From contig USPO01000048.1 of assembly GCA_900556575.1 (NCBI GenBank), forward strand, positions 1 to 9,149: a DNA stretch of 9,149 nucleotides. The letters run 5' to 3'. The first letter of the stretch is position 1, and the number at the start of each line of letters is the position of its first letter. Positions 1 through 8,000 of this stretch are shown here, piece by piece. Made by a program: the position numbers and the translations under genes. The notes under the pieces were generated by a model that saw nothing but the letters and a program-made list of their open reading frames with translations, made no database searches and was not told the origin of the DNA. The stretch comes from an uncultured Eubacteriales bacterium. Lineage in GTDB: Bacteria; Bacillota; Clostridia; UBA1381.

Positions 1-614
1 ATGCTGCCAATTCCGAGTCTGTGCATTTCATGGTTGAGCCAATTTAGATCCTTACCGCATTGCTTTAGATTCTCTTCCATTACATAGCCGTCAAGGATAA
101 CGGCAAATTCTGCTCTTTCTGCGGCGGGATTTAATCCGGCATCAGACGGTTTCATTGGACGGTCGGTGCTTTTGGGATTGAAGGATATTTTGCCGTTTGG
201 TTCAATAAATGCTTCTTCAATTTCATTAAGGGAAAAAAATCCGCTTATTCTGCATTGTGTAAGGAATTCGTTTAAATCAAGCTTAGCTTTTTTGAAGCTT
301 TCCTTATACAGCTTTCCGCCCCTCATAAGCACAAGAGAACGTCCCTCAAAAATTCGGCGGAGCTTTATGCTTTTTTGAGAGATGTACGAGATAAGCAAAA
401 TAGCAAAGGCATATACCGCCATTGAAAGCAGCGGATACATGAAGTGCAGATCTATATCGGTTGCCATTTCCGCGGCGATAGAGCCTATTGTTATTCCGTT
501 GATATAATCGAACATATTTAATTGCGACATTTGCTTGTTTCCAATAAGCTTAGTAAAAACAAACAATGCGGCAAGAGAGCCGATTGATGTCAGAAATATT
601 CTTAAATAATCCAT
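1..614 (-). CDS. DUF421 (YetF-like) membrane protein, 3' end outside the window
   Basis: Read on the minus strand from the ATG at 614-612, the frame stays open for 204 codons to the left edge, so the C-terminus is missing. The protein begins MDYLRIFLTSIGSLAALF. It carries KLIGNKQMSQLNMFDYINGI followed by TIGSIAAE at residues 22-49, the hallmark of the DUF421/YetF family of small Gram-positive membrane proteins. Hydrophobic helices lie at about residues 5-21, 38-50 and 60-78. After them comes a soluble alpha/beta part that starts around RRIFEGRSLVLMRGGKLY, as expected for the cytoplasmic DUF421 domain. The start is set by GGAGG (plus-strand 622-626) with 7 nt spacing. The biochemical role of the family is not established; sporulation or envelope roles have been suggested for Bacillus relatives. 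The gene diverges from the Rpn-family gene. The family call is firm and the function unknown. Confidence 0.88.
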   Translation of the reverse strand, partial: MDYLRIFLTSIGSLAALFVFTKLIGNKQMSQLNMFDYINGITIGSIAAEMATDIDLHFMYPLLSMAVYAFAILLISYISQKSIKLRRIFEGRSLVLMRGGKLYKESFKKAKLDLNEFLTQCRISGFFSLNEIEEAFIEPNGKISFNPKSTDRPMKPSDAGLNPAAERAEFAVILDGYVMEENLKQCGKDLNWLNHEMHRLGIGS

Positions 615-662
615 GAAAAATCCTCCGTTCTGATTAATTTATGTTAGTATTTGCATTTTGAT

Positions 663-692
663 ATGATACTATGTATTTAAAGCAAGTATAAA
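663..692 (-). promoter_or_regulatory. possible promoter of the DUF421 gene
   Basis: On the minus strand a TATCAT -10 (plus 663-668) lies 17-18 nt from a weak -35 (TTATAC or TTTATA, plus 686-692). It would give a leader of about 40 nt before the ATG at 614. The -35 is poor, so this is the best candidate in a short divergent intergenic region rather than a firm call. Confidence 0.3.
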
Positions 693-699
693 AATATGC

Positions 700-728
700 T
701 TGAAATTATAAAGAATATGTGGTATAAT
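700..728 (+). promoter_or_regulatory. sigma-A promoter of the Rpn-family gene
   Basis: TTGAAA at 700-705 is separated by exactly 17 nt from TATAAT at 723-728. The -10 is also extended (TG at 720-721, one base before it). Transcription would start near 735, giving a leader of about 25 nt that contains the AAGGAGG ribosome binding site. An imperfect dyad, AAGCA (680-684) and TGCTT (697-701), overlaps the -35 and might be an operator, but it is short. Confidence 0.75.
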
Positions 729-759
729 CAAGATATAGATGAAAAGGAGGGCGGAATGA

Positions 760-1698
760 GTGGAAGAAATAATTAATATGAAAAATATAGAACCCAAAGT
801 AAAATTTAAAATAAAGGATTCTGTATTTACAAACCTATTCAAAAATAAAAAATATACACTTCAGCTATTTAAAGCATTGTTTCCCGAATATGATGAGACA
901 GTGACAGAAGAAGATATAGAAATATTAACAATTCAGAATGTGATTGTTGATTCTCTGTATAATGACTTGGGATTTAGGGTAAAAAATAAAATAATCGTAT
1001 TGGCGGAGGCACAGAGTACATGGACAAAGAATATACTTGTACGGGTGTTTTTGTATTATGCCGAAACAATTATAAAAACAATGACAGAGGAAGACAGAGT
1101 AAAGCTATATGGAACAAAAAGTATAGATATGCCTAGGCCGGAATTTTATGTTATCTATACGGGGAATAAGAAAAATATTCCGGACAGAATATCACTGTCA
1201 GAAGAATTTTTTGACGGAAGTGATGTAATGGATGTAAAGATAAGAGTTATTTCGGACAGAAATAACGGAGATATTATAGCACAGTATATTCGTTTTTCAA
1301 AGGTTACCAATATGGTTATAAAGGAATACGGATATACATTGAAGTCTGCAAAGGAGATAATCAGAATTTGCAGGGATGAAGGTGTGCTTAACGAATATTT
1401 AGAGGAAAGAGAGAGGGAGGTAGAAACAATGTTGTATGATATGTTTGATTCGGAGAAAATGATAGAGGCATACAGAAAAGTAAGTACCGAGGAAGCGAGA
1501 GAAAAAGCGAGAGAAGAAGGAGAAAGAATAGGAAGAGAAGCGGGAGAAAAGATAGGAAGAGAAGCGGGAGAAAAGATAGGAAGAGAAGCGGGAATAGATA
1601 CTATGCTGTCGGCGTTGAGAAGTGCGGGATTATCGGAAAGTGTAATACAGGCGGCAGCGGCAGAGGCAAGACAGAAGTTTGCCGGAGGAGCTGTATAA
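760..1698 (+). CDS. Rpn family / PD-(D/E)XK nuclease-transposase-like protein with C-terminal tandem repeats
   Basis: The 312-residue product resembles the Rpn/PDDEXK_2 proteins that are common in Clostridia and often annotated as 'Rpn family recombination-promoting nuclease' or 'transposase'. The N-terminal part has the typical DSVFTNLF and YTLQLFKALFPE stretches. The PD-(D/E)XK core is visible as YND (D69), then a beta strand ending in EAQ (E83, Q85), the E-x-Q variant used by this family. By family knowledge these are metal-dependent DNA endonucleases, with E. coli RpnA promoting RecA-independent recombination. Activity here is inferred. The GTG start is chosen because AAGGAGGG (744-751) lies 8 nt upstream; an ATG at 756 is out of frame and soon stops, and an in-frame ATG at 778 lacks a close ribosome binding site. 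The C-terminus is charged and repetitive (IGREAGEK units, residues 257-278), followed by an Ala-rich helix. The gene is noticeably A-rich. It stands alone with its own promoter and terminator. Confidence 0.82.
   Translation: MEEIINMKNIEPKVKFKIKDSVFTNLFKNKKYTLQLFKALFPEYDETVTEEDIEILTIQNVIVDSLYNDLGFRVKNKIIVLAEAQSTWTKNILVRVFLYYAETIIKTMTEEDRVKLYGTKSIDMPRPEFYVIYTGNKKNIPDRISLSEEFFDGSDVMDVKIRVISDRNNGDIIAQYIRFSKVTNMVIKEYGYTLKSAKEIIRICRDEGVLNEYLEEREREVETMLYDMFDSEKMIEAYRKVSTEEAREKAREEGERIGREAGEKIGREAGEKIGREAGIDTMLSALRSAGLSESVIQAAAAEARQKFAGGAV
1528..1593 (+). repeat. perfect 24-bp tandem repeat, 2.75 copies, inside the Rpn-family gene
   Basis: Units at 1528-1551 and 1552-1575 are identical at all 24 bases, and 1576-1593 repeats the first 18. 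Each unit encodes IGREAGEK, and 24 bp is a multiple of three, so gain or loss of a unit keeps the frame. A degenerate copy (encoding AREEGER) precedes it. Perfect identity points to recent duplication by slippage. Confidence 0.93.
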
Positions 1699-1707
1699 GT
1701 AAAATAT

Positions 1708-1743
1708 AGGGATATATCTTTTTCGGAGGATATATCCCTTTTT
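1708..1743 (+). terminator. rho-independent terminator after the Rpn-family gene
   Basis: A perfect 11-bp stem (AGGGATATATC at 1708-1718 with GATATATCCCT at 1729-1739) encloses a 10-nt loop and runs into TTTTT at 1739-1743. It begins 10 nt after the stop codon, so it ends the 760-1698 transcript and insulates the MATE gene. Confidence 0.9.
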
Positions 1744-1793
1744 ATATCATAAAATCATATGAAGAACCTTATTTTGGTATTTACAAAAGTATA

Positions 1794-1828
1794 CCATTGA
1801 CAAAAGTGCTATAATATAAGTATAAATT
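1794..1828 (+). promoter_or_regulatory. promoter of the MATE exporter gene, two overlapping -10 choices
   Basis: TTGACA at 1797-1802 pairs with TATAAA at 1821-1826 at 18-nt spacing. Between them lies a perfect TATAAT at 1810-1815 with an extended -10 TGC (1807-1809), which is only 7 nt from TTGACA and so would need another, weaker -35. Which -10 is used cannot be settled by eye. The same layout recurs before the pectinesterase gene. Confidence 0.65.
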
Positions 1829-1849
1829 AAAAAAATACAAGGAGGAAAA

Positions 1850-3196
1850 ATGAAAAAATATAATAAAAATATTGTGAAGGCAGCTTTGAATATGGCTGTG
1901 CCGGCTATTGTAGAATCATTTTTTGTGGCATTTGCCGGACTGGTTGATTCATTTATGGTAAGTTCGCTGGGTTCAGATGCAGTTGCGGCTGTCGGACTTA
2001 CAACGCAGCCTAAATTTATGGGATTGTCTATGTTTATAGCCGTAAATGTGGCGGTTTCGGCTTTAACCGCACGGCGTTACGGTCAGAATAAGCGTGATAA
2101 CGCAAATGCTATATTAAGTACCACAGTTTTATTTGTAATAATTTCATCCTTAATTCTTGGCGGAATACTTGCTTTATTTGCTCCGCAAATTATGAATATC
2201 TGCGGCTCAACCCCGGAAACTCATGATGATGCGGTTTTGTATTACAGAATAGTTATGAGCTGCATGATTTTCAACTGTATTCAGATGTGTATCAACTCGG
2301 CACAGCGCGGTGTCGGAAATACCAGGATTACAATGCGTACCAATATAACATCAAACGTGGTTAATATTATCATGAATTACTTCCTTATCAACGGTCATTT
2401 GTTTTTTCCGGCACTCGGAATTGCGGGAGCGGCTATTGCTACGGTTATAGGTACGGTGGTATCATGCATAATGAGTATATTATCGATTACAAAGAAAGAC
2501 AATTTTATAAGTATTCCGTATATAATAGAGCATAAAATCAAACCGTCATGGCTTGCATTTAAAAATCTTGTTTCGGTCGGATACAGTGTATTTTTTGAAC
2601 AAATCCTAATGAGATTGGGATTTATGCTTACGGCTGTTATGGCGGCACATCAGGGAACTGCGGCAATGGCGGCACATCAGGTGGGAATGAATATCATGGG
2701 ACTTTCGTTCTCGTTCGGCGATGGTTTGCAGGCAGCGGCGGTTGCTTTAATAGGAAGATGTTTGGGAGAAGGAAGGCCTGAAAAGGCAAAGGAGTACGGA
2801 GGAGCATGCCAAATGATTGGCGGAGTAATTTCCGTATCACTTGCACTTATATATTTCTTCGGTGCAAAGGCATTGATGAATATGTTCTTTAGTGAGCCGG
2901 AAATTGTTGATATAGGTGTAACAATTATGAGAATAATTATATTTGTTGTTCTGTTCCAAATCAGACAGGTTATTTACATGGGCTGCCTGCGTGGTGCGGG
3001 AGATACGCTTTATACCGCTATTGCATCCACAATATGCGTAACAATTATCAGAACAGCCGTTTCATATATATGCGGCTATACTCTCGGTCTCGGTATTATG
3101 GGAATTTGGTTCGGTGTATTCGGTGACCAGTTCGCAAGATTTTTATTTGCGGCACCGAGGTTTAAAATGGGAAGGTGGACTCAGATAAAAATATAA
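1850..3196 (+). CDS. MATE family efflux transporter
   Basis: The 448-residue protein is a typical full-length MATE (multidrug and toxic compound extrusion) transporter, an inner-membrane antiporter that exports cationic drugs or metabolites using a Na+ or H+ gradient. Twelve hydrophobic segments fall in two homologous halves. The first opens with AVPAIVESFFVAFAGLVDSFMVSSLG, split here as the family-typical P-x(3)-E and L-VDSFMV motifs. The second half has the matching FEQILMRLG and the AMAAHQVGMN motif near residue 275. The RxGxGDT-type signature appears as CLRGAGDTLY near residue 383. The ATG at 1850 follows AAGGAGG (1839-1845) with 4 nt spacing, slightly short but strong. Substrate cannot be predicted. 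No regulator gene is adjacent, and no clear hairpin terminator follows, so readthrough toward purF is possible. Confidence 0.93.
   Translation: MKKYNKNIVKAALNMAVPAIVESFFVAFAGLVDSFMVSSLGSDAVAAVGLTTQPKFMGLSMFIAVNVAVSALTARRYGQNKRDNANAILSTTVLFVIISSLILGGILALFAPQIMNICGSTPETHDDAVLYYRIVMSCMIFNCIQMCINSAQRGVGNTRITMRTNITSNVVNIIMNYFLINGHLFFPALGIAGAAIATVIGTVVSCIMSILSITKKDNFISIPYIIEHKIKPSWLAFKNLVSVGYSVFFEQILMRLGFMLTAVMAAHQGTAAMAAHQVGMNIMGLSFSFGDGLQAAAVALIGRCLGEGRPEKAKEYGGACQMIGGVISVSLALIYFFGAKALMNMFFSEPEIVDIGVTIMRIIIFVVLFQIRQVIYMGCLRGAGDTLYTAIASTICVTIIRTAVSYICGYTLGLGIMGIWFGVFGDQFARFLFAAPRFKMGRWTQIKI
2639..2681 (+). repeat. 16-bp direct repeat within the MATE gene
   Basis: ATGGCGGCACATCAGG occurs at 2639-2654 and again at 2666-2681, offset by 27 bp. 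It makes the protein read MAAHQ, GTAA, MAAHQ. The second copy is the usual family AAHQ motif, and the first occupies a place where relatives usually differ. Protein length around it looks normal, so this is sequence homogenisation or chance rather than an insertion. Confidence 0.7.
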
Positions 3197-3299
3197 CCAG
3201 AGTGTGAATGTTCATCGCCGTATGGGCGGGACACAGGCACTGATTCAAGCAGGCAAAGCGGGAGTGATGTTCAGATTTAAAATTTTTGTATATTTACTA

Positions 3300-3328
3300 T
3301 TGAAATTTATATAGAAATGATATATAAT
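3300..3328 (+). promoter_or_regulatory. sigma-A promoter of purF
   Basis: TTGAAA at 3300-3305 is followed after exactly 17 nt by TATAAT at 3323-3328. Transcription should start near 3335, leaving a leader of only about 45 nt. That is too short for a riboswitch, so any control would be by a protein repressor upstream or over the promoter. No clear PurR-type box was recognised. Confidence 0.8.
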
Positions 3329-3380
3329 AGAAGTGTTGGACAACCGGCAAAATCTTTGGTTAATAAAAAGGGAGATTTCA

Positions 3381-4796
3381 ATGATGATGGATGACAAAAG
3401 AATAGGCGAGGAATGCGGAGTATTTGCTATATATGACCCGGAAGGCGATTGTGCAAGAACAACCTATTACGGATTGTATGCATTGCAGCATAGAGGACAG
3501 GAAAGCTGCGGTATAGCGGTAAACAATAACCGTGACATCTCATATCATAAGGATATGGGACTTGTAAACGATGTGTTTAATGAAGATATTTTATCAAAGC
3601 TTCAAGGTACAATGGCGGTCGGTCATGTACGCTATTCAACAACCGGAGAATCGCTCCGTGAGAATGCACAGCCTTTGGTACTTCGTTATGTAAAGGGAAA
3701 TATTGCCCTTGCTCATAACGGAAATCTTGTAAATAAGGGCGACCTTGAAAAAGAGTTGAGCATATCGGGGGCCATATTCCAGACAACGACAGATACGGAA
3801 ATGATAGCATATATGATTGCAAAGCAGCGTCTTGCGGCAGGTAGCATAGAGGCGGCGGTTGAAAGAACAATTGCACACCTTGCCGGTGCATTCTCTTTAA
3901 TTGTAATGAGTCCGCAAAAGCTTATTGCAGCCCGTGACCCGTGGGGTTTCAGACCTCTTGTAATGGGAAGAAAGGGAGATGCGATTGTATTTGCCTCGGA
4001 AACCTGTGCGTTGGATACAGTAGGTGCGACATATGAGCGTGACCTTGAGCCGGGAGAAATAGTTGTTGTCAAGAACGGAGAGGTTAAGTCGATTAATACA
4101 TATGTAAAGACAAAGCCTCATACAATGTGCATATTTGAATATTTGTACTTTGCAAGACCTGACAGTATATTAGAGGGACAGTCTGTACATGATGCGAGAA
4201 TGCTGGCGGGAAGATGTCTCGCAAAGGAGCATCCGGCAGATGCGGATGTTGTAATAGGTGTTCCGGACAGCGGTATAAGCGCCGCAATGGGCTTTGCGCT
4301 TGAGTCGGGTATTCCTTACGGTATAGGATTTATTAAGAATAAATATATAGGCAGAAGCTTTATAGAGCCGACACAGTCGATGCGTGAAAATGCCGTAAGA
4401 ATAAAGCTGAATGTTCTTCAAAGTACAGTAGAGGGAAAACGAGTTGTCATGGTAGATGACTCTATTGTAAGAGGAACTACTTCAAAGAGAATAGTTGCAC
4501 TGTTAAGAAAATTCGGTGCAAAGGAGGTTCATGTCCGTTCATCGGCACCGCCGTTTACCGATCCATGTTACTTCGGTACCGATGTACCGTCAAAGGATCA
4601 GCTTATTGCGACTAACCGCACACTTGATGAGATGTGCGAGATTATCGGTGCGGACAGCCTGGGATTTTTGAGTGTAGAGTCGCTTAAGGAAATTATTCCG
4701 AATGCAGATTGCAAGTATTGCGATGGCTGCTTCTGCGGAAAGTATCCGATAGACGTAGATAAATATCTTGAAAAATCCGAAGAAGGCGAAGATTAA
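3381..4796 (+). CDS. purF: amidophosphoribosyltransferase (glutamine PRPP amidotransferase)
   Basis: PurF carries out the first committed step of de novo purine synthesis in the cytoplasm, making 5-phosphoribosylamine from PRPP and glutamine. The 471-residue product starts MMMDDKRIGEECGVFAI. Cys12 is the Ntn-hydrolase nucleophile after an 11-residue propeptide, the same layout as the processed Bacillus enzyme. The glutaminase domain shows GHVRYSTTGES and AHNGN. The phosphoribosyltransferase domain has the PRPP loop VVMVDDSIVRGTTS at residues 355-368. Cysteines 250, 396, 447 and 450 (CDGCFCGKYP) match the 4Fe-4S ligands of Bacillus-type PurF, an oxygen-labile form fitting an anaerobe. ATG 3381 is preferred over an in-frame TTG at 3333: GGGAG (3370-3374) sits 6 nt upstream, the TTG would be at or before the transcription start, and the propeptide length then fits. 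No other pur genes are nearby. Confidence 0.96.
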   Translation: MMMDDKRIGEECGVFAIYDPEGDCARTTYYGLYALQHRGQESCGIAVNNNRDISYHKDMGLVNDVFNEDILSKLQGTMAVGHVRYSTTGESLRENAQPLVLRYVKGNIALAHNGNLVNKGDLEKELSISGAIFQTTTDTEMIAYMIAKQRLAAGSIEAAVERTIAHLAGAFSLIVMSPQKLIAARDPWGFRPLVMGRKGDAIVFASETCALDTVGATYERDLEPGEIVVVKNGEVKSINTYVKTKPHTMCIFEYLYFARPDSILEGQSVHDARMLAGRCLAKEHPADADVVIGVPDSGISAAMGFALESGIPYGIGFIKNKYIGRSFIEPTQSMRENAVRIKLNVLQSTVEGKRVVMVDDSIVRGTTSKRIVALLRKFGAKEVHVRSSAPPFTDPCYFGTDVPSKDQLIATNRTLDEMCEIIGADSLGFLSVESLKEIIPNADCKYCDGCFCGKYPIDVDKYLEKSEEGED

Positions 4797-4810
4797 TTAA
4801 TATGTAAACA

Positions 4811-4846
4811 GGGAGTGTATCTAACGGATATGCTCCTTTATTTTTT
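4811..4846 (+). terminator. rho-independent terminator of purF
   Basis: GGAGTGTATC (4812-4821) pairs with GATATGCTCC (4827-4836) over 10 bp including two G-U pairs, with a 5-nt loop, then TTTATTTTTT (4837-4846). It starts 15 nt after the purF stop codon. Confidence 0.87.
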
Positions 4847-4896
4847 GCACTGAAAGTAATATGATATGGAAAATATTTATCTGGTACTAAAAAAAT

Positions 4897-4954
4897 AATG
4901 CCAATCTGGCTATTTAAATGCCATTGAAAATGTGGTATAATAATAGTATAAATC
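4897..4954 (+). promoter_or_regulatory. composite promoter region of the pectinesterase gene with possible operator
   Basis: TTGAAA at 4924-4929 pairs with TATAAA at 4947-4952 at 17-nt spacing, predicting a start near 4959. A perfect TATAAT with extended TGG (4933-4941) lies between them and could act with a weak TTTAAA (4913-4918) 17 nt upstream, giving a start near 4948. AATGCCA occurs at 4897-4903 and 4917-4923, 20 bp apart, and GCCA-ATC-TGGC (4900-4910) is a small dyad. These could bind a regulator next to the -35; this is inference. Confidence 0.6.
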
Positions 4955-4958
4955 AAGG

Positions 4959-4984
4959 GTGACGCTGATAATAATCGGCATCAC
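4959..4984 (+). other. stem-loop in the 5' leader of the pectinesterase mRNA
   Basis: Arms 4959-4969 and 4974-4984 pair in 10 of 11 positions (nine Watson-Crick, one G-U, one C-A mismatch) around the 4-nt loop AATA. The stem would sit at or very near the 5' end of the transcript predicted from either -10. No U-tract follows, so it is not a terminator. It may stabilise the mRNA or, as a DNA dyad, be a repressor site. It ends 19 nt before the GGAGG. Confidence 0.65.
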
Positions 4985-5016
4985 GGTCGGATATAAAAAG
5001 ATTGGAGGTCTTTATT

Positions 5017-8000
5017 TTGAAAAGAAGTAAATTAACGGCAATTGTTTCTGCGGCTGCAATGTTTGCATCGATGCTTACTCCGTTTGCGGCGGCATATGCG
5101 GACGGAACAACAGATTTATATGTCGGTGCCGACAAGCAGTATAAGACTATAAGCGAGGCGGTTGCAGCAGCGGCTGTAATAAACCCTCAGAGTGAAAGCG
5201 AAAGGGTAACTATTAATGTAGAACCGGGAAATTATGAGGAGCAGGTTAAGCTTGACGGTGTTGACTATGTAACACTTCAGCAGGAACCGGAAACAAACGG
5301 AACGGTTAATTTAAATTGGTACTACTGTACGGGATACTGTACATCAAATGCTGATTTGGACGGAAATTATAATGCCAAACTTGACTGGAGTGCCAAATCT
5401 ACATGGTCGGGAAGTCAAGGCAATTTCACAGAATACAGGGTAGGTCAGAAATTAGAGGGTGTAAGCAGCATTTCATACTATGATACGGACGGCGTTCTAC
5501 ATAAGGATGTACCGGTAAAAACAACTCACCTCGGAAACGGAACGGGCTTGGATAAAATGGCGGCGCTCATAGTTACAAATAAATCGACAGATATTACTGT
5601 TAAGGATTTCAATATTGTAAACAGCGCACCGGTAATGGTGACTAAGGGACAGATAGACGGACATTTAACACCTGAAGCGGACAGAGTAACGGGTGTTGCG
5701 GCATCATATGACTTACCGACAAGAAACGGATTGACAATATGTGATGAAAACACTGTTCCCGAGGCTCCGGCGGATGTTTTAAACAATAAAGGAGAGGTTG
5801 ATAAAAACAAGGTAAAGAGCGTTGTTGAAAACGGAAGAGTATTCACAGCGGAGGAAAGTGCATATCTTGTCCGTTCATCAGCATTTAACGAAAGAGGACA
5901 CGCAATAGCAACTCACAGTGACAGAATTACATTTGAAAATGTTCGTGCAAGAGGAAATCAGGACAGCATTTATATAAACGGCGGAAGAGTTTATTTTAAG
6001 GATTGTGACCTTATAGGCGGTACAGACTATATTTACGGTGACGCATCGGCTGTATTCGACAATTGTAAGCTGGGTGCAGAGGGCATGACGGATAAGGCAT
6101 ACGGTGCTACAATTACCGCAGCAAACAACGATGCAAAAAATCCTTACGGATACCTGTTCTATAACTGTACTCTTTACAATATGCTTGATAACTTCACCGA
6201 TTCATGCTACGGCAGACCGTGGAGACAGGAAGCACAGATTACATTCTATAAGACTAAGCTTGATGATAAGGCAGAAATAGGCAAGAGCAAAGCGGGAATT
6301 ATAAGCGAGGGATGGCACGATATGTCCGGTTCAAAGGCAGAACTTGCACGTTTCTATGAGTACGGAACATATAATGCAAGCGGCAATGCAGTAGACACAT
6401 CAAAGCGTCTTGAAAATGCAAACGGCTTTGGTTCTGTACTTGACGACTGGCAGATACTCGAGTTCAATCCGAGAAACTATTTCAACAGCTCATTCTGGGC
6501 ATCAAAGGGCGAATGGGACCCAATGAATTTCGGTGAAGAATATCTCACAGAGGTAGACAAAGCAATTGCAAACGCAAATGTAACAGTTCCGGAGGGAGAG
6601 GAAACAACAGTAAATCTTCCGTCGGCACCGTCGGGAATTAAGTTCAAATGGCAGTCGGCATCAAGCAATGCGGTAGTATCAGCTGACGGAACAAAGCTTA
6701 GCGTAATTCGTCCGGCAGCAGGCGAAGCACCGATTACAACAACAGTAACACTGTATGCGATGGATGAAAAGACAGGAATGGGCGATAAGAAAGACGTTCA
6801 GGTTGTAATTAATCCGACAAGTGACACAGAAAATGTATTCAATATTCCGGTAACAATTAATCAGTCAACAAATGCAAAGAATACATATACGGTTACAGTA
6901 TCGAAGAACGGTGCATTAATAAAGCAAGAGGAAATAAAAGTTAATTCAACCGTTACAACAGCCAATATCACAGGTATTCCGGCATCAGCGGACGGAATCG
7001 ATTATGAAGTAAAAGTAGTTTCATCAAGCAACGACTTTACCGTAACAGTTCCGGAGGACGGTATAACGTCTGTTAAGGGTATTACCGGAAAGGATGCTGT
7101 ATTGAATATAACATCGAATAAGTTGATTGATGATACAGTAACTCTTAACATATCAGCAACGGCGGCTGACGGAAACAAGACCTATGATTTGATAGCACTT
7201 GCAAAGGCTGCGGGAGCAGAGGGAATAGAAAATTCGGCACAGATTAAGGTTTCATATGATGTGACGGTCGGTGCAAAGCCGGAACAGTCAAGTTATATTG
7301 ATATTTCTTCGGGTACTCCGTCAAATAAGAACAGTGCGGTTTCAGAGCGTTTTTCACTTGCGAAAATCAATAACTCATGGGAACAGATTGATGTGGTAGA
7401 TAATTCGCAGGGATTTGCGAATGCCTCAAACGGTGACGGACAGTGCCTGAATATCACAGGTAAGTTCGACTATACAAGCAAGGCACATACGGTAAGCACT
7501 TTAATAGACTATAAGGCAGGTACTGTTACTATTGACGGTTCAAACAGCGGAAACGGCAAAACAGCTACACCGTATACATTCAAGGGTTTCCCTGAAACAG
7601 CTGTTAAGGGCAATTTAAATATGGGTGTATTCTCGGGCAGTGCATCGGATAACTGGACTGTATCGAATGTAAAGGTTACTTATAAGAAGCTTGTATCGGG
7701 AGATGAGCCGGCAGAACCGGAGTATAAATTATATAAGTATTCGTATACCGATATAGCCGGAGGAAATCCAAATACTGACGGAAATGTATATAGATTTACT
7801 GAAGATGCGGACAGCGATGCAAAGAAGTATTCGGCAGATGAAGAGGATTCAACAAAGCTTTCGGCAGAGCTGGCAGCAGGATACAGAAACTTTATAGGCG
7901 GAACTGGAACAACATCCCGTGCATCGATAAAGCTTAATGCTCCGGCAGGAAAGTATAAGCTTTACTATATAGGATACAATCACGGAAAAGATCCTATGAC

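Noticed and set aside
166..378. 70-codon plus-strand frame
   Set aside because: It lies antisense to the DUF421 gene, whose protein is clearly recognisable.
3197..3299. Riboswitch or PurR box before purF, or terminator after the MATE gene
   Set aside because: Only a weak CGCC/GGCG hairpin (3216-3228) and two spaced TGTTCA words were seen; no U-tract, no riboswitch core, and the purF leader itself is only about 45 nt.
3333..3380. N-terminal extension of PurF from a TTG codon
   Set aside because: It would start at or before the predicted transcription start, has no ribosome binding site, and breaks the 11-residue propeptide layout.
3577..4421. Several overlapping minus-strand frames opposite purF
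   Set aside because: PurF is unmistakable on the plus strand; the opposite frames have no start signals and resemble no family.
5002..5016. Earlier TTG start for the pectinesterase
   Set aside because: It overlaps the GGAGG that serves the TTG at 5017, and the later start gives a normal signal peptide.
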